Shown here: in pieces, positions 44,200 to 56,948 of the stretch
Layout of the letters: the number at the start of each line of letters is the position of its first letter
How positions within the stretch are numbered: the first letter of the stretch is position 1
Source: Hyaloperonospora brassicae
Taxonomy: Eukaryota > Oomycota > Peronosporomycetes > Peronosporales > Peronosporaceae
NCBI GenBank assembly: GCA_947650285.1
Contig: CANTFL010000056.1
Coordinates: forward strand, 62,001 to 126,000
DNA length: 64,000 nucleotides
Direction: 5' to 3'
Notes under the pieces: model-generated
Seen by the model: the letters and a program-made list of their open reading frames with translations, nothing else
Databases searched by the model: none
What the model was told of the DNA's origin: nothing
Translations under genes and position numbers: made by a program

Positions 44200-44820
44200 A
44201 TGACAAAGCACCGACGCGCCGCCTTCGTGACGTCTCGCGCGCTGCGCATGGGCTCTGTGGGCAGTCTCGTGCCACTGCTGACAGTCGCGAACGCCTTCTC
44301 CATCGCGGACCGTCAAAGCGCTCTGTCTGCGCCACCAGCGGCCTCGAGAACGTCGTCTGCCGACTGCGTGTCGACCACTGCGCTGCTCCTGTTCCGAGGC
44401 CTTGGGGCCGGATTCGCCTGGACGATCGGCGTGGATGGCTACGCGCTGGCAAACGTGACGGACGCCGAGTGGAAGCAGCGAGTCGCAGCTCGTCCAGGCT
44501 CCAGCCTTGCGCGCGAAGTGGCCAAGTCACTGGCTCGGTCGAGTGTCCGCAACATGCTGGGCTTTGCAACCTTTTTGGGCATCTTTAGCGGCATGAGCTG
44601 TGCACTAGAAAAAGGACGAGGCAAGAGCGATTTGCTCAATCCGTTCGTGGGTGGCTGTGCAGCAGGCATGGTCATTCTGCCTGGGGAGCTGCGCAGTCCG
44701 CGTACGCTTCTGACGGCCGCTTTTCTGTGTGGATCAGCTTCAGTGGCGCTGCATTACTTTGTCCCGAATGGAGACAAGCTGAACGAGAGTGTGGCAATCG
44801 AGAGGAGGCGATGGTCCTGA
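44200..44820 (+). CDS. Tim17/Tim22/Tim23/Pmp24-family membrane protein
   Basis: Intronless frame of 206 residues from the ATG at 44200. The Arg-rich start (MTKHRRAAFVTSRALRMG) looks like a mitochondrial targeting segment. Hydrophobic spans lie near residues 20-36, 58-80, 118-136, 148-160 and 168-187. The segment RNMLGFATFLGIFSGMSC, followed by LEKGRGKSDLLNPFVGGCAAGM, is the family signature: Gly-rich membrane helix, polar K-G-R/K-x-D loop with N/NP, then another Gly-rich helix. Members form or assist protein-import channels of the mitochondrial inner membrane, or sit in peroxisomes and plastids. Which paralog this is cannot be told from the sequence alone. The N-terminal ~55 residues look poorly conserved. 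It is transcribed divergently from the coiled-coil gene. Confidence 0.75.
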   Translation: MTKHRRAAFVTSRALRMGSVGSLVPLLTVANAFSIADRQSALSAPPAASRTSSADCVSTTALLLFRGLGAGFAWTIGVDGYALANVTDAEWKQRVAARPGSSLAREVAKSLARSSVRNMLGFATFLGIFSGMSCALEKGRGKSDLLNPFVGGCAAGMVILPGELRSPRTLLTAAFLCGSASVALHYFVPNGDKLNESVAIERRRWS

Positions 44821-45887
44821 CCTTCAGTACGATGCACCAATCGACAGATCAGGAGGACTGGCTGGTCAGACTCGTGACAAACTAAGCCGTCCAAGTTGGT
44901 ACGAAGGCCACAGCAACTGCACCACTTCGTGCTCGCGTTGTCGATTATCATTACCCGACCTCACCACTTTTTCGGCATTCCCATATCTCCTGTTCTACAG
45001 ACTAGTGCGTGCGACCGATACCTCTACTGCTTGTCCACTCTCGGCCGAAACGCCGCTTTTCAAGAACCACTCTGCAGGGCGATTCTTGTTCTACGTTTTC
45101 ACAACTTTTGCCTTTGAGGGTAACATCTCGCGCAGCTCACGAAAAGGATTGGGTTTTTGAGTGCGTCGAGCTCCTAGCAACTTCATCACACATCCGCTCA
45201 ATTACCTTTTACGATCTCCATTTGTAAAAATAACTTGGTCTCGCTTGCTAGAACGCCCAGACTCTCCTGCAACACATTCACGGTTAATTTGGTACCGAAG
45301 AATTGAGTGTGATTAGTGAGTACCTCGTTATTCGTGTGAAGAAACATATTCCTGCAAAAACACGTTATCGATCATCTCATCGCCAGCCTTACAATGCCTT
45401 GCCATGCGATCCTTAGGACCTCAATTAACGTGATCTACAAGCTGTACGATCTGAATGCGGGTGCTCGTCTAGACAGAAGACAGTAGCAAGCATCGAAAGA
45501 TTCGTTATACGGACATACAACTGAGATATTCTTACTATCGCGACACTCTTGCACACCCGTTGTCCAGCTGCGCACAATTCATCATGCAGCACTAGAACTT
45601 TGTCAATTGCTTCATGCGGTGTATCAACGGCACTTCGACTCAAGGCATTGTTTTAGTAGAGTGTCGATTATCATTCGCAACGACGCTTGGAAGTTTAAAG
45701 TGACACACCATGAGACAGTTTTTGAATCAGCCTATTGACACTCACGATTCGCTACCTGTTTACTCAACAATTGACGACATGCCTGTAGCATTGAGAGGGA
45801 AGAGTCTGTCCATCGATTTCTTGTCCAAGATGATTGCTGCAGTTTTCGGCGGTACACCTATCGCAAGTAAGTTACTAGGGGGAAGGA
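44821..45887. other. Downstream of the Tim17-family gene; no supported gene
   Basis: Short frames without recognised domains. A 64-codon plus-strand frame (45710-45904) runs into the purine-rich tract and LTR-like sequence at 45875-46042. It could be the last piece of a retrotransposon polyprotein, but no diagnostic motif is present. Confidence 0.35.
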
Positions 45888-46042
45888 TGTATCATCAGAA
45901 CTGAGAGTTGCAACAGAAAACGGAGCGCCAGCGAACAGGCCTTTAGGCCTTCGCAGTGACACCTGATTGGCCTTACCCGCTCATGTCACCTGCGAAGGGT
46001 GGATGTTTTTGCTTGATTATATAAGCAAAATCCCCATCAACA
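45888..46042 (+). repeat. Candidate solo LTR, about 155 bp
   Basis: A stretch starting TGTATCATCAG and ending CCCATCAACA (TG...CA) follows directly after a purine tract AGGGGGAAGGA, as a 3' LTR follows its polypurine tract. It contains a TATATAAG box near 46018 and a small AGGCCTTTAGGCCT palindrome. No partner copy was found in the window and no target-site duplication was confirmed. Confidence 0.4.
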
Positions 46043-49000
46043 GTATTTGATACTACCAAATGATAGCATGTACGTACCTTGCGTGAGGTCCGGGAGATTG
46101 GCGGGTAAAAACCGTATCGAACGCCGTAATTGATGCTGACGACAAAGTTGTGTACTATTTGCGGTGTGTGATTTATCACAAGAGGATAAATCTGCGAGAG
46201 AGAATGAAACATTGTACTGGCCGTCCATGGATGTAGCACGGTCGTCGCCGAACTCGAGTACAAGAAAGGAGCGGATAGCGACATTCAGTATGTGTCTATA
46301 TGTAATAGCGACGTGTGTCATACAAGCAAATTTGTTATAATGGTACACAAAAACAGGATCAATCTATCATATTTTATCTACTTAAGCCTTGAATGAAGCC
46401 TTCTTCATTAGCAGCATAGGTTTTGATATCTAAAGACCCACTTGAAAACGTAAGTAATTTGTTGGTGTGTGGTGATAATGACAAACGCGGACAGAAGTCA
46501 AAATTGAAATCGATAAATATAGTCGATAGTTGAAGCAGTTGTTATTGCGGACCAACAGCGGGTCAATACGAAATCTGCTGAACCTGCAAAGGTCTTATTA
46601 GTTAGTAGTCGAAGTGCCTTTTAGTTAGGTGGAAATCGGTGGCCAGGAAATTTTATACTTGCAAGCAACATGGTCACCGCCAATATTCCGACGACCATCA
46701 TGCAAAGTCGATAAAAGATATGCAGAGTAAAAACTATATTTGGGATCAAACTCATTAGAATTTGCAAAGGATTTCTATTATCTCATGTTGTACTGTGCTA
46801 CATCGATTTTTCCCTTTAATGTTGAAGTACTCGAATTACAACTCTCCAGCAACTTACTTTGTTATTTCGGAATTGGCTATAAATGCTGGTCAAGTAGAAC
46901 ATTATGGTCGATACCATTATACATGTAGCGTAGATGCTCGATAAAGTCTAGATAGGATTTGGTCCGCTTTGTCATGCCGACAGAACTTATAAGAATGACG
47001 GTCTTGGACCAAAAGTTTGGTACTCTTAACAACTTTAACTACCTTTAGCCGAATAGTCATTGCATCATGTCGATTTGAATGTGCTTATCTTATCGCGATA
47101 TGACCTTGAGGCAGCTCTTGTGTACGTCGTATCCGACAGAAAGTTGCGTCACCGAGTGTCGCAAGAATGTGTGCTGTTTTATTCTGCTCTCCACATAAAT
47201 TGCATTCGCATTATCTGTGCATTGAACCTAATGTATAGGAACGCATCCGTCCACCAATAACCGGTTTGTTAGTCCGTTTTCGACCATTAAAACGTTCTTC
47301 GTAGTGGATATGTCAAAATCCAGCCTTGATAGAGGCTTCTCGAGTCGTCTGACAGCATATGTTACCAGCTTTTAATACTGTTCGAACTTTCGAGCGCTTG
47401 CAAACAAATGCGTGTCCTATTTTGCCGCCATGCTGAATCATTATGTAAACAGCTTTTAAATAAGACCTCGATATATCGCAAAATAACAACAGGATATGCT
47501 ACATTGATGTCAAATGAACATTCGTGAAATCGAGCTGACTTCGTAAAAAATAGGTATAACTAAATTTATGCCAGATCAGCAACCGTAACGTATATTCAGC
47601 ATGATCGGCGTTCAAATCTGCGAAAATCTCACGCGACTAGTTGGGAATGCAGCGAGTGATATGTATGATTGTTAAGATAGCACCGTCTACTGCTATTTAT
47701 GTTTATGGATATGTTTCGAAGAATCGAGAAGGACTGGCTGAGAAGAAGCACAGCCTGACGTCATCGGGTGACGTCAGAAGGAAAGCTTCCTAAACCTTCT
47801 AGAAGATCTTGAGAAGATCGAAGGGTTTTCATTGGTCTGGATAAATCAGTGGGACTGACATAGTTTGTCTAGTATATGAAATGAGTAGCTAAGGTGTAGC
47901 GCAGCAAGTTAGCGAAATCAGGGCCATAAATATATTTACTTCAAATTTTGCCTTCGCCTGCGCGCATCAATTCAGCAATGATCATCAATAAGCTTCAGTG
48001 CGGATAACTTCTTGCAACCTATGGATTTCAATATCGGTGAGTAGAAAACAATATGCCACGCATGATGAAATACAGACGATTGCTGTTCTACACGACCAGC
48101 AGCTTTATCCTAGGCCGATCAAATTACTTCGGCGTGATTTTACGGGGTCGCTAATATTTTTAGAGTGGGTTCTAAGAGACAACACAATATAGCTTCCTTG
48201 AATCTGGCTCAACGCATTTGTCTGTTGTAATTGGTGTGGCTGATTCACCTGCATTTAATTTTGCCAACAAAATTCTTGTTACATCTCGCACAATTTGATT
48301 GGATAAATGGGCAGCGTCTCGGTACATAGCCATGTCTAGACCTGGTACTAAATGCGTCAGGTCAGTCGAAGCAGATGATCGAGCTAGTTAATCGAATTTC
48401 ATTCCTGTAGCGACTCAATGGACGACCACCTTCGACATGAGTATAATTAAGCAAGATGATGGCATGTTGGACCAATATGCCCGGTAACGGATAGTGGTGT
48501 GGTGTTGTGCTTCCACTGTACGTTTCTTTATCTATCTGCCAATAGACGCCTTTGTCATAGATTATACAAAATGGTTTCTAGTGTACGGCCGAGACTAGCA
48601 GCAGCTGTGTGGAGAGTTTATTACGAGCTATACCATCGATAACAGATCAGGTGTTGTATCGCATTTTGTACAGCAAGCTAGGCATAAATAGCTACCGATT
48701 ATCTCAAGAGATGAAGAAACTTCCACCAACACCTTCAGCGATATTTTCATTGCTGACTCCATCGGGTTCTACATTGCCCAATGGCTTTATTTATATATCT
48801 ATTGACTGCGGTATGCTTTTAATCCTGAAATGTACCAAATACATTTACAGCGATGGAGAGCTATCTAACTTTTCGCAACGAGCTTCCTTGACATGTACAT
48901 ATCCGCGTGACCTAAACGCACGTGGGTGTCATCGATAAGGGCAGGAATCGTGCACGAATTCTTGATACATCGAGCAGTGTAGGAATCCGGTTACGGACAT

Positions 49001-51977
49001 GGAGTACACAGCTGTCATGATCACTTCACATCAACGATACACATTGGATGTGCAGCATCATGTTATCCGTTTATAGTGTAATATCTGTTCTCAATACGTA
49101 TGACGCCTTTACATTCAGTACTATACGGGGTCGACTTTTGCTGCAATATTCCATTGTGTGCGCAGTAGCTAGGTAATGGCAACTTATGTAAATCTACTCC
49201 GTCGACGCTTTATAAGCTAATCGCAACAATCGGTTTAAGATATGAAAGCTCCCTATAATCTACAATCAGATTTTTCATCTCGCTATGTGATTATACGTTA
49301 CCTATATTGACGCAGTGCGTAAATAACGTCGATGCAGCCAAACTAAGCTTCACACATTTGTATGTCGACTGTAATGATGAATCAGCTCTTCGTTAGTGCC
49401 ACGCATGAAGAGGATTTCGGTCAAGCAAATTGACCTTTGCTGCTCCCGCAAAAAAAACAATGTGCTATTATCAATGATCTTGAAGTTTTTTACACGTACG
49501 ATCTTAAATAATAGATATCTTGACACCATTCGAAGTTCATGAAGGACCCCTCGTGAATCCCTTGTATCTTGATATTGAGACGAGCCTTCAGGAAAAAAAA
49601 GCATGATGATCGCGTAAAAATCGCCACGTTGAAATGGACATTCATTTATACCGCCTCGCCCTTTTCATTGAGCCAGTCAACTATTGGAACTCGGTACATG
49701 CACCTTTACCTCAGGAGTGAACAAATGTAGACTGACTGCTTTGCAATGCTTGTACATCTCGGTTGTCATGTACATCGTGACCAATTTAATCAAACTGTTC
49801 ATAGATTTCCGTGTCACGTTTTCTTTGTTCGACACCTTTACACTTCGACCACGCAACATCCGTTTGTGATGCCTGTGCCATGACGGCTCTTTAAGTCAAA
49901 TACTCTTTATCTCTTCTCTGCAACGTGCTAAATTCTCGGCCAATACTTTAATTTCGGTAGCGAAACTTTTCTATGTGCATCGATTTTCTTCACCATGCCA
50001 TCACCTTTTGAGGACTACTACCGAAAAGTATGACAATCCGCTCGTCCTCGGCTAGCGTTTCTTCCACAGATTTCATGGAACACCATTGGGATTTCATTCA
50101 TCTGGTACCTGCAGGCATCCCAAATTGACGCCACACCTTCCTCATTGCACCTGATTGTTCGAATTCTGCTTCCCGAAACATTCGCGCATGCCCATATGAC
50201 GTAGACGATGAACTGTCAGAACAAACCATAATATGGCAGTAGGGCGCCACAACTTGATAAGCACATCGATTGGACAGGCAATTGATGTGCTTGTAAGGTG
50301 TATGCCACTTTTCACATAAATTTGTGCTCTAATGTGCTTAACTCGAACGTATAGTCATCGTGACTATAGATTTGTTCGGTGTAGTGCCATCCGGGCACCG
50401 AACCTCAGCATAAAAAGTTGTCGTCGCGGGGTATGTCATTCTGACCTTGACAACTTGGACGTATGTGCTTTTTGCAGACAAGTTGAGTAGTGGTGAAAAA
50501 ATGACATGTGCGTGATATATTGTTTCATTGACAGAGTCCTAGTTCTTCACCACTATCAAGTGCGCTCTCTCTACAATTGCATTGCAATCAGTTATGTCTA
50601 TTCTTATGCACGCATATATGGTATGATGAACGATCAATGTCACATTAATCGACCTTGTGATACTGCTGCGACATACGATTCATCAGCACACTACTGATTA
50701 CTAAATATGAAAAAGAAAAAAAGGAACGTCCGATAACGCGATAGGCCAAACATTACAAGCTCTTGCAGCTGAATATATAGATCAAGATATGTTTGCTACT
50801 GATGACAAAGTGGCTCGATTGTTTTGTAAAGCAGTAGATTAAAGTCAACGGCTGGTGGACTCTGTACCTCCGTTGACATGACACGTTTTCCCGGTATTCC
50901 ACACGGGCGCTACTATGTACGCGTTAATCTAGTTTAGTGGTGAAAGTACCGAATCATATGATTAATATACGCCGTTGATATAGGTGTGAATTACGATGAG
51001 ATGGAAGTACTAATACATTGGCTTAATAATTTGATACACTATAAATACTTACGCATCGATAAATGATGTGTTTTCTTAACGAAATGTCGACTTTATAGTC
51101 GATGTTCGTTTAACATCAGATTAGCAATCTGAGACTATTTGATCTGCATAAACCACGGACGGCTAAACAAAGTGATGGCGTTGTATGGGCCATATCGATC
51201 ATTCAATAATATCAATCACTAGTAGTAATGGTATGGACATATTGTTTGCAATGGACAAGTGTATTTTACAATTGACTACAATCGACTACAATCAGGCCCT
51301 CTTTCAAATGAGGTCTTTGACGGCAAGATAATGAAGTAAAATATTACGATTAAAGTGTACTTTAGAACAGTAATTATTTGTTCCGGTGGATGTTAGAACA
51401 TATAAAAGACGGGGAATTCCTAAACAGCTGACTCGCAGATATAAAAACGTTATGAAGTACGAGATTGACTTGCATGGAGTGACACAGTGGCGTGTGGAAA
51501 ATAAAAACACATGGTGGGGCAAGACTTATCCAGAATTATTCAGGCATGACCGAATAAATTTCGTGAAGGTACGGGTCAGCCTTTTATCAGAATAAAGATG
51601 ATTTTATAAAATTTACTAATTTTGAAGAGCTTGTACGAATCATTGCTGCACGTATATACCGCCACTCACCTTATTTTTCTGCAAAATGAGTTTTATGAAG
51701 GTTAAATATTACTTACGACCTCTATCTCGCAATTATTTGTGTGCCAATCGTATATTTATAATCTCAAGAAGAAAAAAGGTGCTCCAGAGCATCACGAAAA
51801 CATATTTGCACCTCTGGATGAGATACCAAAAATTGCACGATGAAATGAGAAATTCAAATAAAGCACGGAGACATGTTATAGTACATTCGCGGATGTATAC
51901 TAGACGACCGAATACAATCTTACCCGGTTGTTGCTTATTATCATCTCTGTTTTTACTTGACTGAAATATTTAAACGA
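46043..51977. other. About 6 kb of AT-rich DNA without a recognised gene
   Basis: Only short frames without motifs on either strand. A near-perfect palindrome CTGACGTCA-TCGG-GTGACGTCAG lies at 47755-47777. It sits inside a GC-richer patch (about 47700-47930) that could be part of an LTR or a buried promoter. Nothing else stands out. Confidence 0.4.
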
Positions 51978-52198
51978 TACGTTTGACGCAGAGACGGTCA
52001 TTGTGCCGCCAATATGTTTTAAAGCCATAAAGGGAATGTGTCAGATAAAAGTTTAGTGAGTTCACTAATCGCTCGAATTAAAGTACTTGAATGATTATGT
52101 TCCTCGATAAGTGAAGAAACACGGCACGCATGACGATTACACAACGATTCTCATTTAGACTCCGCAGGCACAAACTTTAACGCCAATCGATTCCAACA
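51978..52198 (-). repeat. LTR-like direct repeat, left copy (3' LTR of copia remnant D)
   Basis: This stretch matches 56726-56948 in the same orientation: shared pieces include TTTAGTGAGT(T/C)CAC, CTCCTCGATA/TTCCTCGATA, GGCACGCATGACGATTACA-like sequence and the shared end TTCCAACA. On the minus strand it begins TGTTGGAA, a common copia LTR start. The low-coordinate boundary is approximate because weak similarity fades out gradually. Confidence 0.55.
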
Positions 52199-55100
52199 CT
52201 ACTCCGTCGTGCGGGTTTCCGTTTTTCATATACACGTTCCAATAATGACACATCATACCCATTGTGGTGCGGGTCGAACAGATTCTTATCTGCAGCAAAG
52301 TCGGCATCATTATATCAACCAAGTTGAGTGGTGCACGCTGATAATTGTGTCCTCTCATTCGCAGACGAACCCCTTTCGTCACTTGGAGGGATCTGTCTGT
52401 TTTCTAGGCATATTTTCAGCCACCTCTCGTAGGGCCACGCGTACGTCTAGTCGCTCGATGTACCACAAACGAGATATAGGGAAGAGCATATCGCGATACC
52501 AATAGCACAATGTCCACCAGTGATTTCAAATTACGCACGGAAATTCCATCTGGTGTGTCATAAACAGGGAGCACGACATCATATTCGACAACTTCATAAG
52601 TAGTAATATTTATGAGAGTTCACGTTACATGATTATTTCCAGACTCAGGTCCGTATACATGCCCACAATTATCACTTCTTGGTCAAAAACGTAAACATTT
52701 TCATTATCGTAATCATTTCGAATACCTAGGGTTACATGTGCAATACCCAAGCTTTTCACAGACAATATTGTTATATCAGCGATGATGTAGTAGCCGTTGC
52801 CAGACAGTTGTAAACGTACACTATCACAAATAAATAATTCGTGTATCTTCACGCTTTCAATATGCACACGTGTCCGTAAGACACTGTGTGAACCCGAGCG
52901 ACATTAACGCCTTGTGCAGCAAATAATACGAAAATCTCCCAGTTTATTTTGATCCATACAACGCTGTCTTCAACTCAATTGACTGTTTATCCTTCTTTTC
53001 GACGTGAAGCGACTATAGCTTGAATTTCCCCGCGTCCATTATTTGTATAGTTTTTGAGAGATGGCGAGCTCCGGTTCCTTGTCGGCTTTTTCATATGCGT
53101 TTGGTATATCGTCGTTCTGTGCCAGGACTCTCCATGCTCTCGCCAAAGTTAAAGTTAGAATTACGATGGACATCCCATCGCAGATGCGAAAGTGACCTGC
53201 AGTGGAGACCATAAGGTTGTTTGTTTCCACACGCGACCAAGCGTGCCATTTTATTGGTCCAAATTTATATCTGCGTCGATTATTGTCTCAAACACCTATT
53301 TTGCATGTAGATAATTTGCAGACGGTGGTATCATCACCATGTTCCACACGTGGTTGTTCTCTAAAGCTTGGATTTCTTCATGTATCGCGGATTCCCAGGT
53401 AGTCTCGTTAACACTAATAAGTGCCTCGCGGTGATTTGATAGATCAGTATACGTCACGCTGTTCACTACTTGATAATCAAATCTACATACTTTCATATTT
53501 CTTGACAATCCTCGGACCCAGCATGCATAGATCGTGTGACTGGACGCTCCCTTGACTATATGGATTGTCTGAACATCGGCGACTACCCATAATTTTTTAT
53601 TGTCCTCATCGCACGCAATACCCTTCGCATCTGTATGACGAGCAAGGTTGTGACGCAACGTAATTCTTTCTGCTCAATATCGAGCGTCGCGATGTCCCGT
53701 ATATGTTGCGTTATGACTACAATGCGAACCTTGGGTAAAATACTTGATAGCATTTCGTGGTCTCGATAAAGCCAACAATAAGGCCACGTTGTGCACGCTT
53801 CGCAAAATCGTTCTTCTTCGGGTCTTTGTAAATCGATCTTGGAGAGAATAAAAATATCACAATCACGCTCAGGATTGTTGTTGCGTTCGTAAGTATCTCG
53901 ATCGGAGACATCTTACCGGTATTGTCATTTGTCGGCGACTAATCAAACACATATGCAGTATATTAAACGTCATTTTTCCGAAATCCAAGCGGCAAACCGC
54001 TGAAAAACACATGCATTGAGCCATAATTATTATGGTACGGTGCATACTTTCCGCCTTCACTTTGCTAGTATGGATTCTTTCCTCACTGCGCTGACAAGCC
54101 GCACTAGAATTGTATAACAAAATACATCGACACTTGCAAATTCACTACCCTAGTTGGTACGCAAACGTGAATCCGACACTTGAAGTTTCTCGAAGAACAC
54201 CAGAAAATTCTCGGATTATGTAGCCGCTGAATCCTTAGTGCGGGCGTAAAATATTCACGTAGTTGCTTTGTGATCGACGAAGTTGTCGTGTAGAGGTTGC
54301 GAAACCTGTATCTTGGCATTTAATTTTGTGAACGAATGAGAAACAACCCCGCCAATTATATCGGTATGAAAGGTTTGCTATAGTATCTCAAAAAGGCTGT
54401 CACTTTTTTGCTCTGATCTTCTTGTGCACATGTCGAGCAATTGACACGTAGAAGATCAGTGATATGATTGCCGAAGTCAAATTACGAACCTGGTGATCGA
54501 CGGCATCATAACGAAAGGGGCCTACACGTCGATGGAAATTAAAAAGCGTCCCTCTTTAAGTTAAGCCGGAGATGTCATCATTTGACTCGGCGTTCTCCAC
54601 AAGTGCCGCCAAACTTAAATCACGATGTTGCTGCTGTGTTTGTACAACATTGGCCTTACCCATAAGCGCACTTTGCGCTAGGTCCACATCAAAATAACGC
54701 ATTTTTTATCACACGTCTCGAGTACGCGATGTGCACCACGACGACGGAGCACACACCCTTGAGCATACGGTTTACCATACGAAATCAAATTGTGAGCAAG
54801 TATGACCACGAAATAAAGTTCACTAAGCCTTACAGCGTTTATATTGACATTTGCAAAGACTTGTAGTGTCACATTCCTCACTTTGTTGTCAACCATTCTT
54901 TTCCATCAGGCTTAAAACACACGCCTTTGGAGTACATATTATCTTTTTGTCACGACTCATCGCTACATAAATGACAACTTGATCCACTGTCCAATATCTA
55001 GCAGTCGTTTCGAGAATCCCTTGTGCTGATATTGAGATCGTAATTTTTGCTTCAGCTCTTAAAACTTCACAGCTGTGATTGGGACACATCCGACTTCAAT

Positions 55101-55303
55101 AATAAGCCTCGCCACATTCATGACACTTTCGAATCCCACCAAATCGGGGGAAACGTTCCCAATACCTCTCGACAATTATTTCTGGGACCGTATCCCCAAG
55201 CTTGGTCAAAATGGAACCCGATCTTCAGCTTAATGCCAAAATCAGTCCTACAACCATCCACCTTCGTCATCAGTGCTATCCTTATATCTTCTGACGCGTA
55301 TTT

Positions 55304-55344
55304 TGTTGAATACCGGGATGATCGTGTTGAATACCGGGATGATT
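55304..55344. repeat. Two-copy 21-bp tandem repeat
   Basis: The unit TGTTGAATACCGGGATGATCG occurs at 55304-55324 and again, with one change at the end, at 55325-55344, within the gag part of copia remnant D. Confidence 0.85.
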
Positions 55345-56725
55345 GGAGGTGCGTAGTCGCGATATGCAGCAAGGCAGGTCAGATCGTGTTAGTATCGACG
55401 TCTCTGTATATGAGACGTAGGTCGATACATGATAAGACCGTTGAACGGACGCACCATCGCCGCGATAGTGATAAGAAGCATGAAGAAGAATGCAGTCGGC
55501 GACCAGCAGGAACCGCGTTGTTAAGGAAGGTGGAGTAGCGCTGGCGAAGTGACGGTGTATAGAAATATCGAGCTTGACAGAGCGCATGGTTAGTGACAGT
55601 TCAAGTGAGAATGAGCAGGATTGAAGTAGGACAGCTTCAAATGTGAGCCCCTTTCTTTCATCTACTGCTCAAGTCCGCGGAAAATAACATATGTTACTAT
55701 ATTATGAAGGACCAGGTATTCCACCCCGTCTTCCGACACAATCTCCAAATCACTGGACAAAGAAAATGTTGAGTCCATGTTTTATCGGGTACTTTGGAGC
55801 TGAAAAAAGTCTCATCGATCGTGCCGGAATGATATGTGATTTAGAAGCCCAATTTATCTATACATTACGTATGGAAGAGTAGGTATTTGATTTTTCCAAG
55901 TTTTCAGTAGTTTATGATGACACCGCTCGGCCATGCCTTGGAATTAGTGTCAAAGAAGAAATTCTTTTATGCATTACGGTCATAAAAACCCATAAAAATA
56001 TTGGGCCAGCTCATCTGTCTTTCGCAAAGATGTGCCCACTCCTAAAGTTCGGAGCAAATTCCTTCGTACACTTCCTCTCCATCAAACATACGGATTGCAA
56101 GCTTTTTCTAACTTACGTCAGGGTATCTTACAACCTGCTCCATACATTGTGCTGGTCTTCTGGCATTATCCATATGGTGGTGATACACTGGTAGTCAGTC
56201 GTTCACAGCGGCGGCGTAAAGTCTCTGCAATTGCGTTCGCGGTATTGTATGATCAAGTTGCCGGTGTCCAATATATGCTGGCGGCTCCGCTGCCGACCCT
56301 CCTTGTCCATTTGAGGTGACCCACCAAGCGCATCGATATGTATTCGTGGCACACGTCCCACTTTTAAGGTAAATAAGTAATGTTCATGGGACATCTTTAC
56401 ATCTTTCACCATCTGTTTTACTCGCGACCCTATCAGAAACTGCCCTTAGAGCTTGCTCATTGATACTTCCAAGCCGTGAAATCTTCTCATCTACCCACGC
56501 ATAAGTTTCAACATCGCACTGTCATCGGTGTGTCTCTCCTTGGCTCCCATCCCCACCAAATACTCAACTCCGTCTTTCGCAGCAACATACAAAATCTTTG
56601 CCTCGTATTCCTTCTACCTCACCAGCAATCCCACGCCTCGGCACATCAATTGATGAATAAGCTTGCCTTAAGACGGCGATGTTCATATCGACAGAGCCTG
56701 TCGGGGTCAAAACCTTCTAAAAAGA

Positions 56726-56948
56726 TTCGATCGACGCGGAGGCGATTCTTGGACCGCCGGTACGTTAAAAAGGGTTTAACGGGAGTGTATTAAAGAAACG
56801 TTTAGTGAGTCCACCAATTGTATAAAAAGTAAGCAGTTGCATGACACGCTCCTCGATAGGTGGAACATACAGCACGCATCACAATTACAAAAGAAATGCT
56901 ATTTTAGACTCAACACGCACAGAATTCGACGCCAGTTAATTTCCAACA
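56726..56948 (-). repeat. LTR-like direct repeat, right copy (5' LTR of copia remnant D)
   Basis: Partner of 51978-52198, about 163 bp of clear similarity (56786-56948) with weaker similarity extending to about 56726. The minus-strand start is TGTTGGAA. A primer-binding site could not be recognised next to it. Confidence 0.55.

Larger units (their letters stand above)
51978..56948 (-). mobile_element. Ty1/copia retrotransposon remnant D with recognisable LTR pair
   Basis: Between two direct repeats 4.75 kb apart, the minus strand holds copia pieces in order. A protease-like stretch (ARYWTVDQVVIYVAMSRD, about 54960-55030) comes first. Integrase follows (ESMHRTIIIMAQCM at about 54000-54060 and KRAQRGLIVGFIETTKCYQV at about 53720-53800). 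Then the linker and start of reverse transcriptase appear (ETTWESAIHEEIQALENNHV, about 53330-53410). Further RT (VLAQNDDIPNAYEKADKEPE, about 53060-53150) precedes a damaged catalytic box region (VYVFDQEVIIVGMYTD, about 52640-52690). RNase H was not recognised and may be deleted. Stops and frame changes throughout show it is dead. The LTR divergence suggests an old insertion. Confidence 0.7.
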
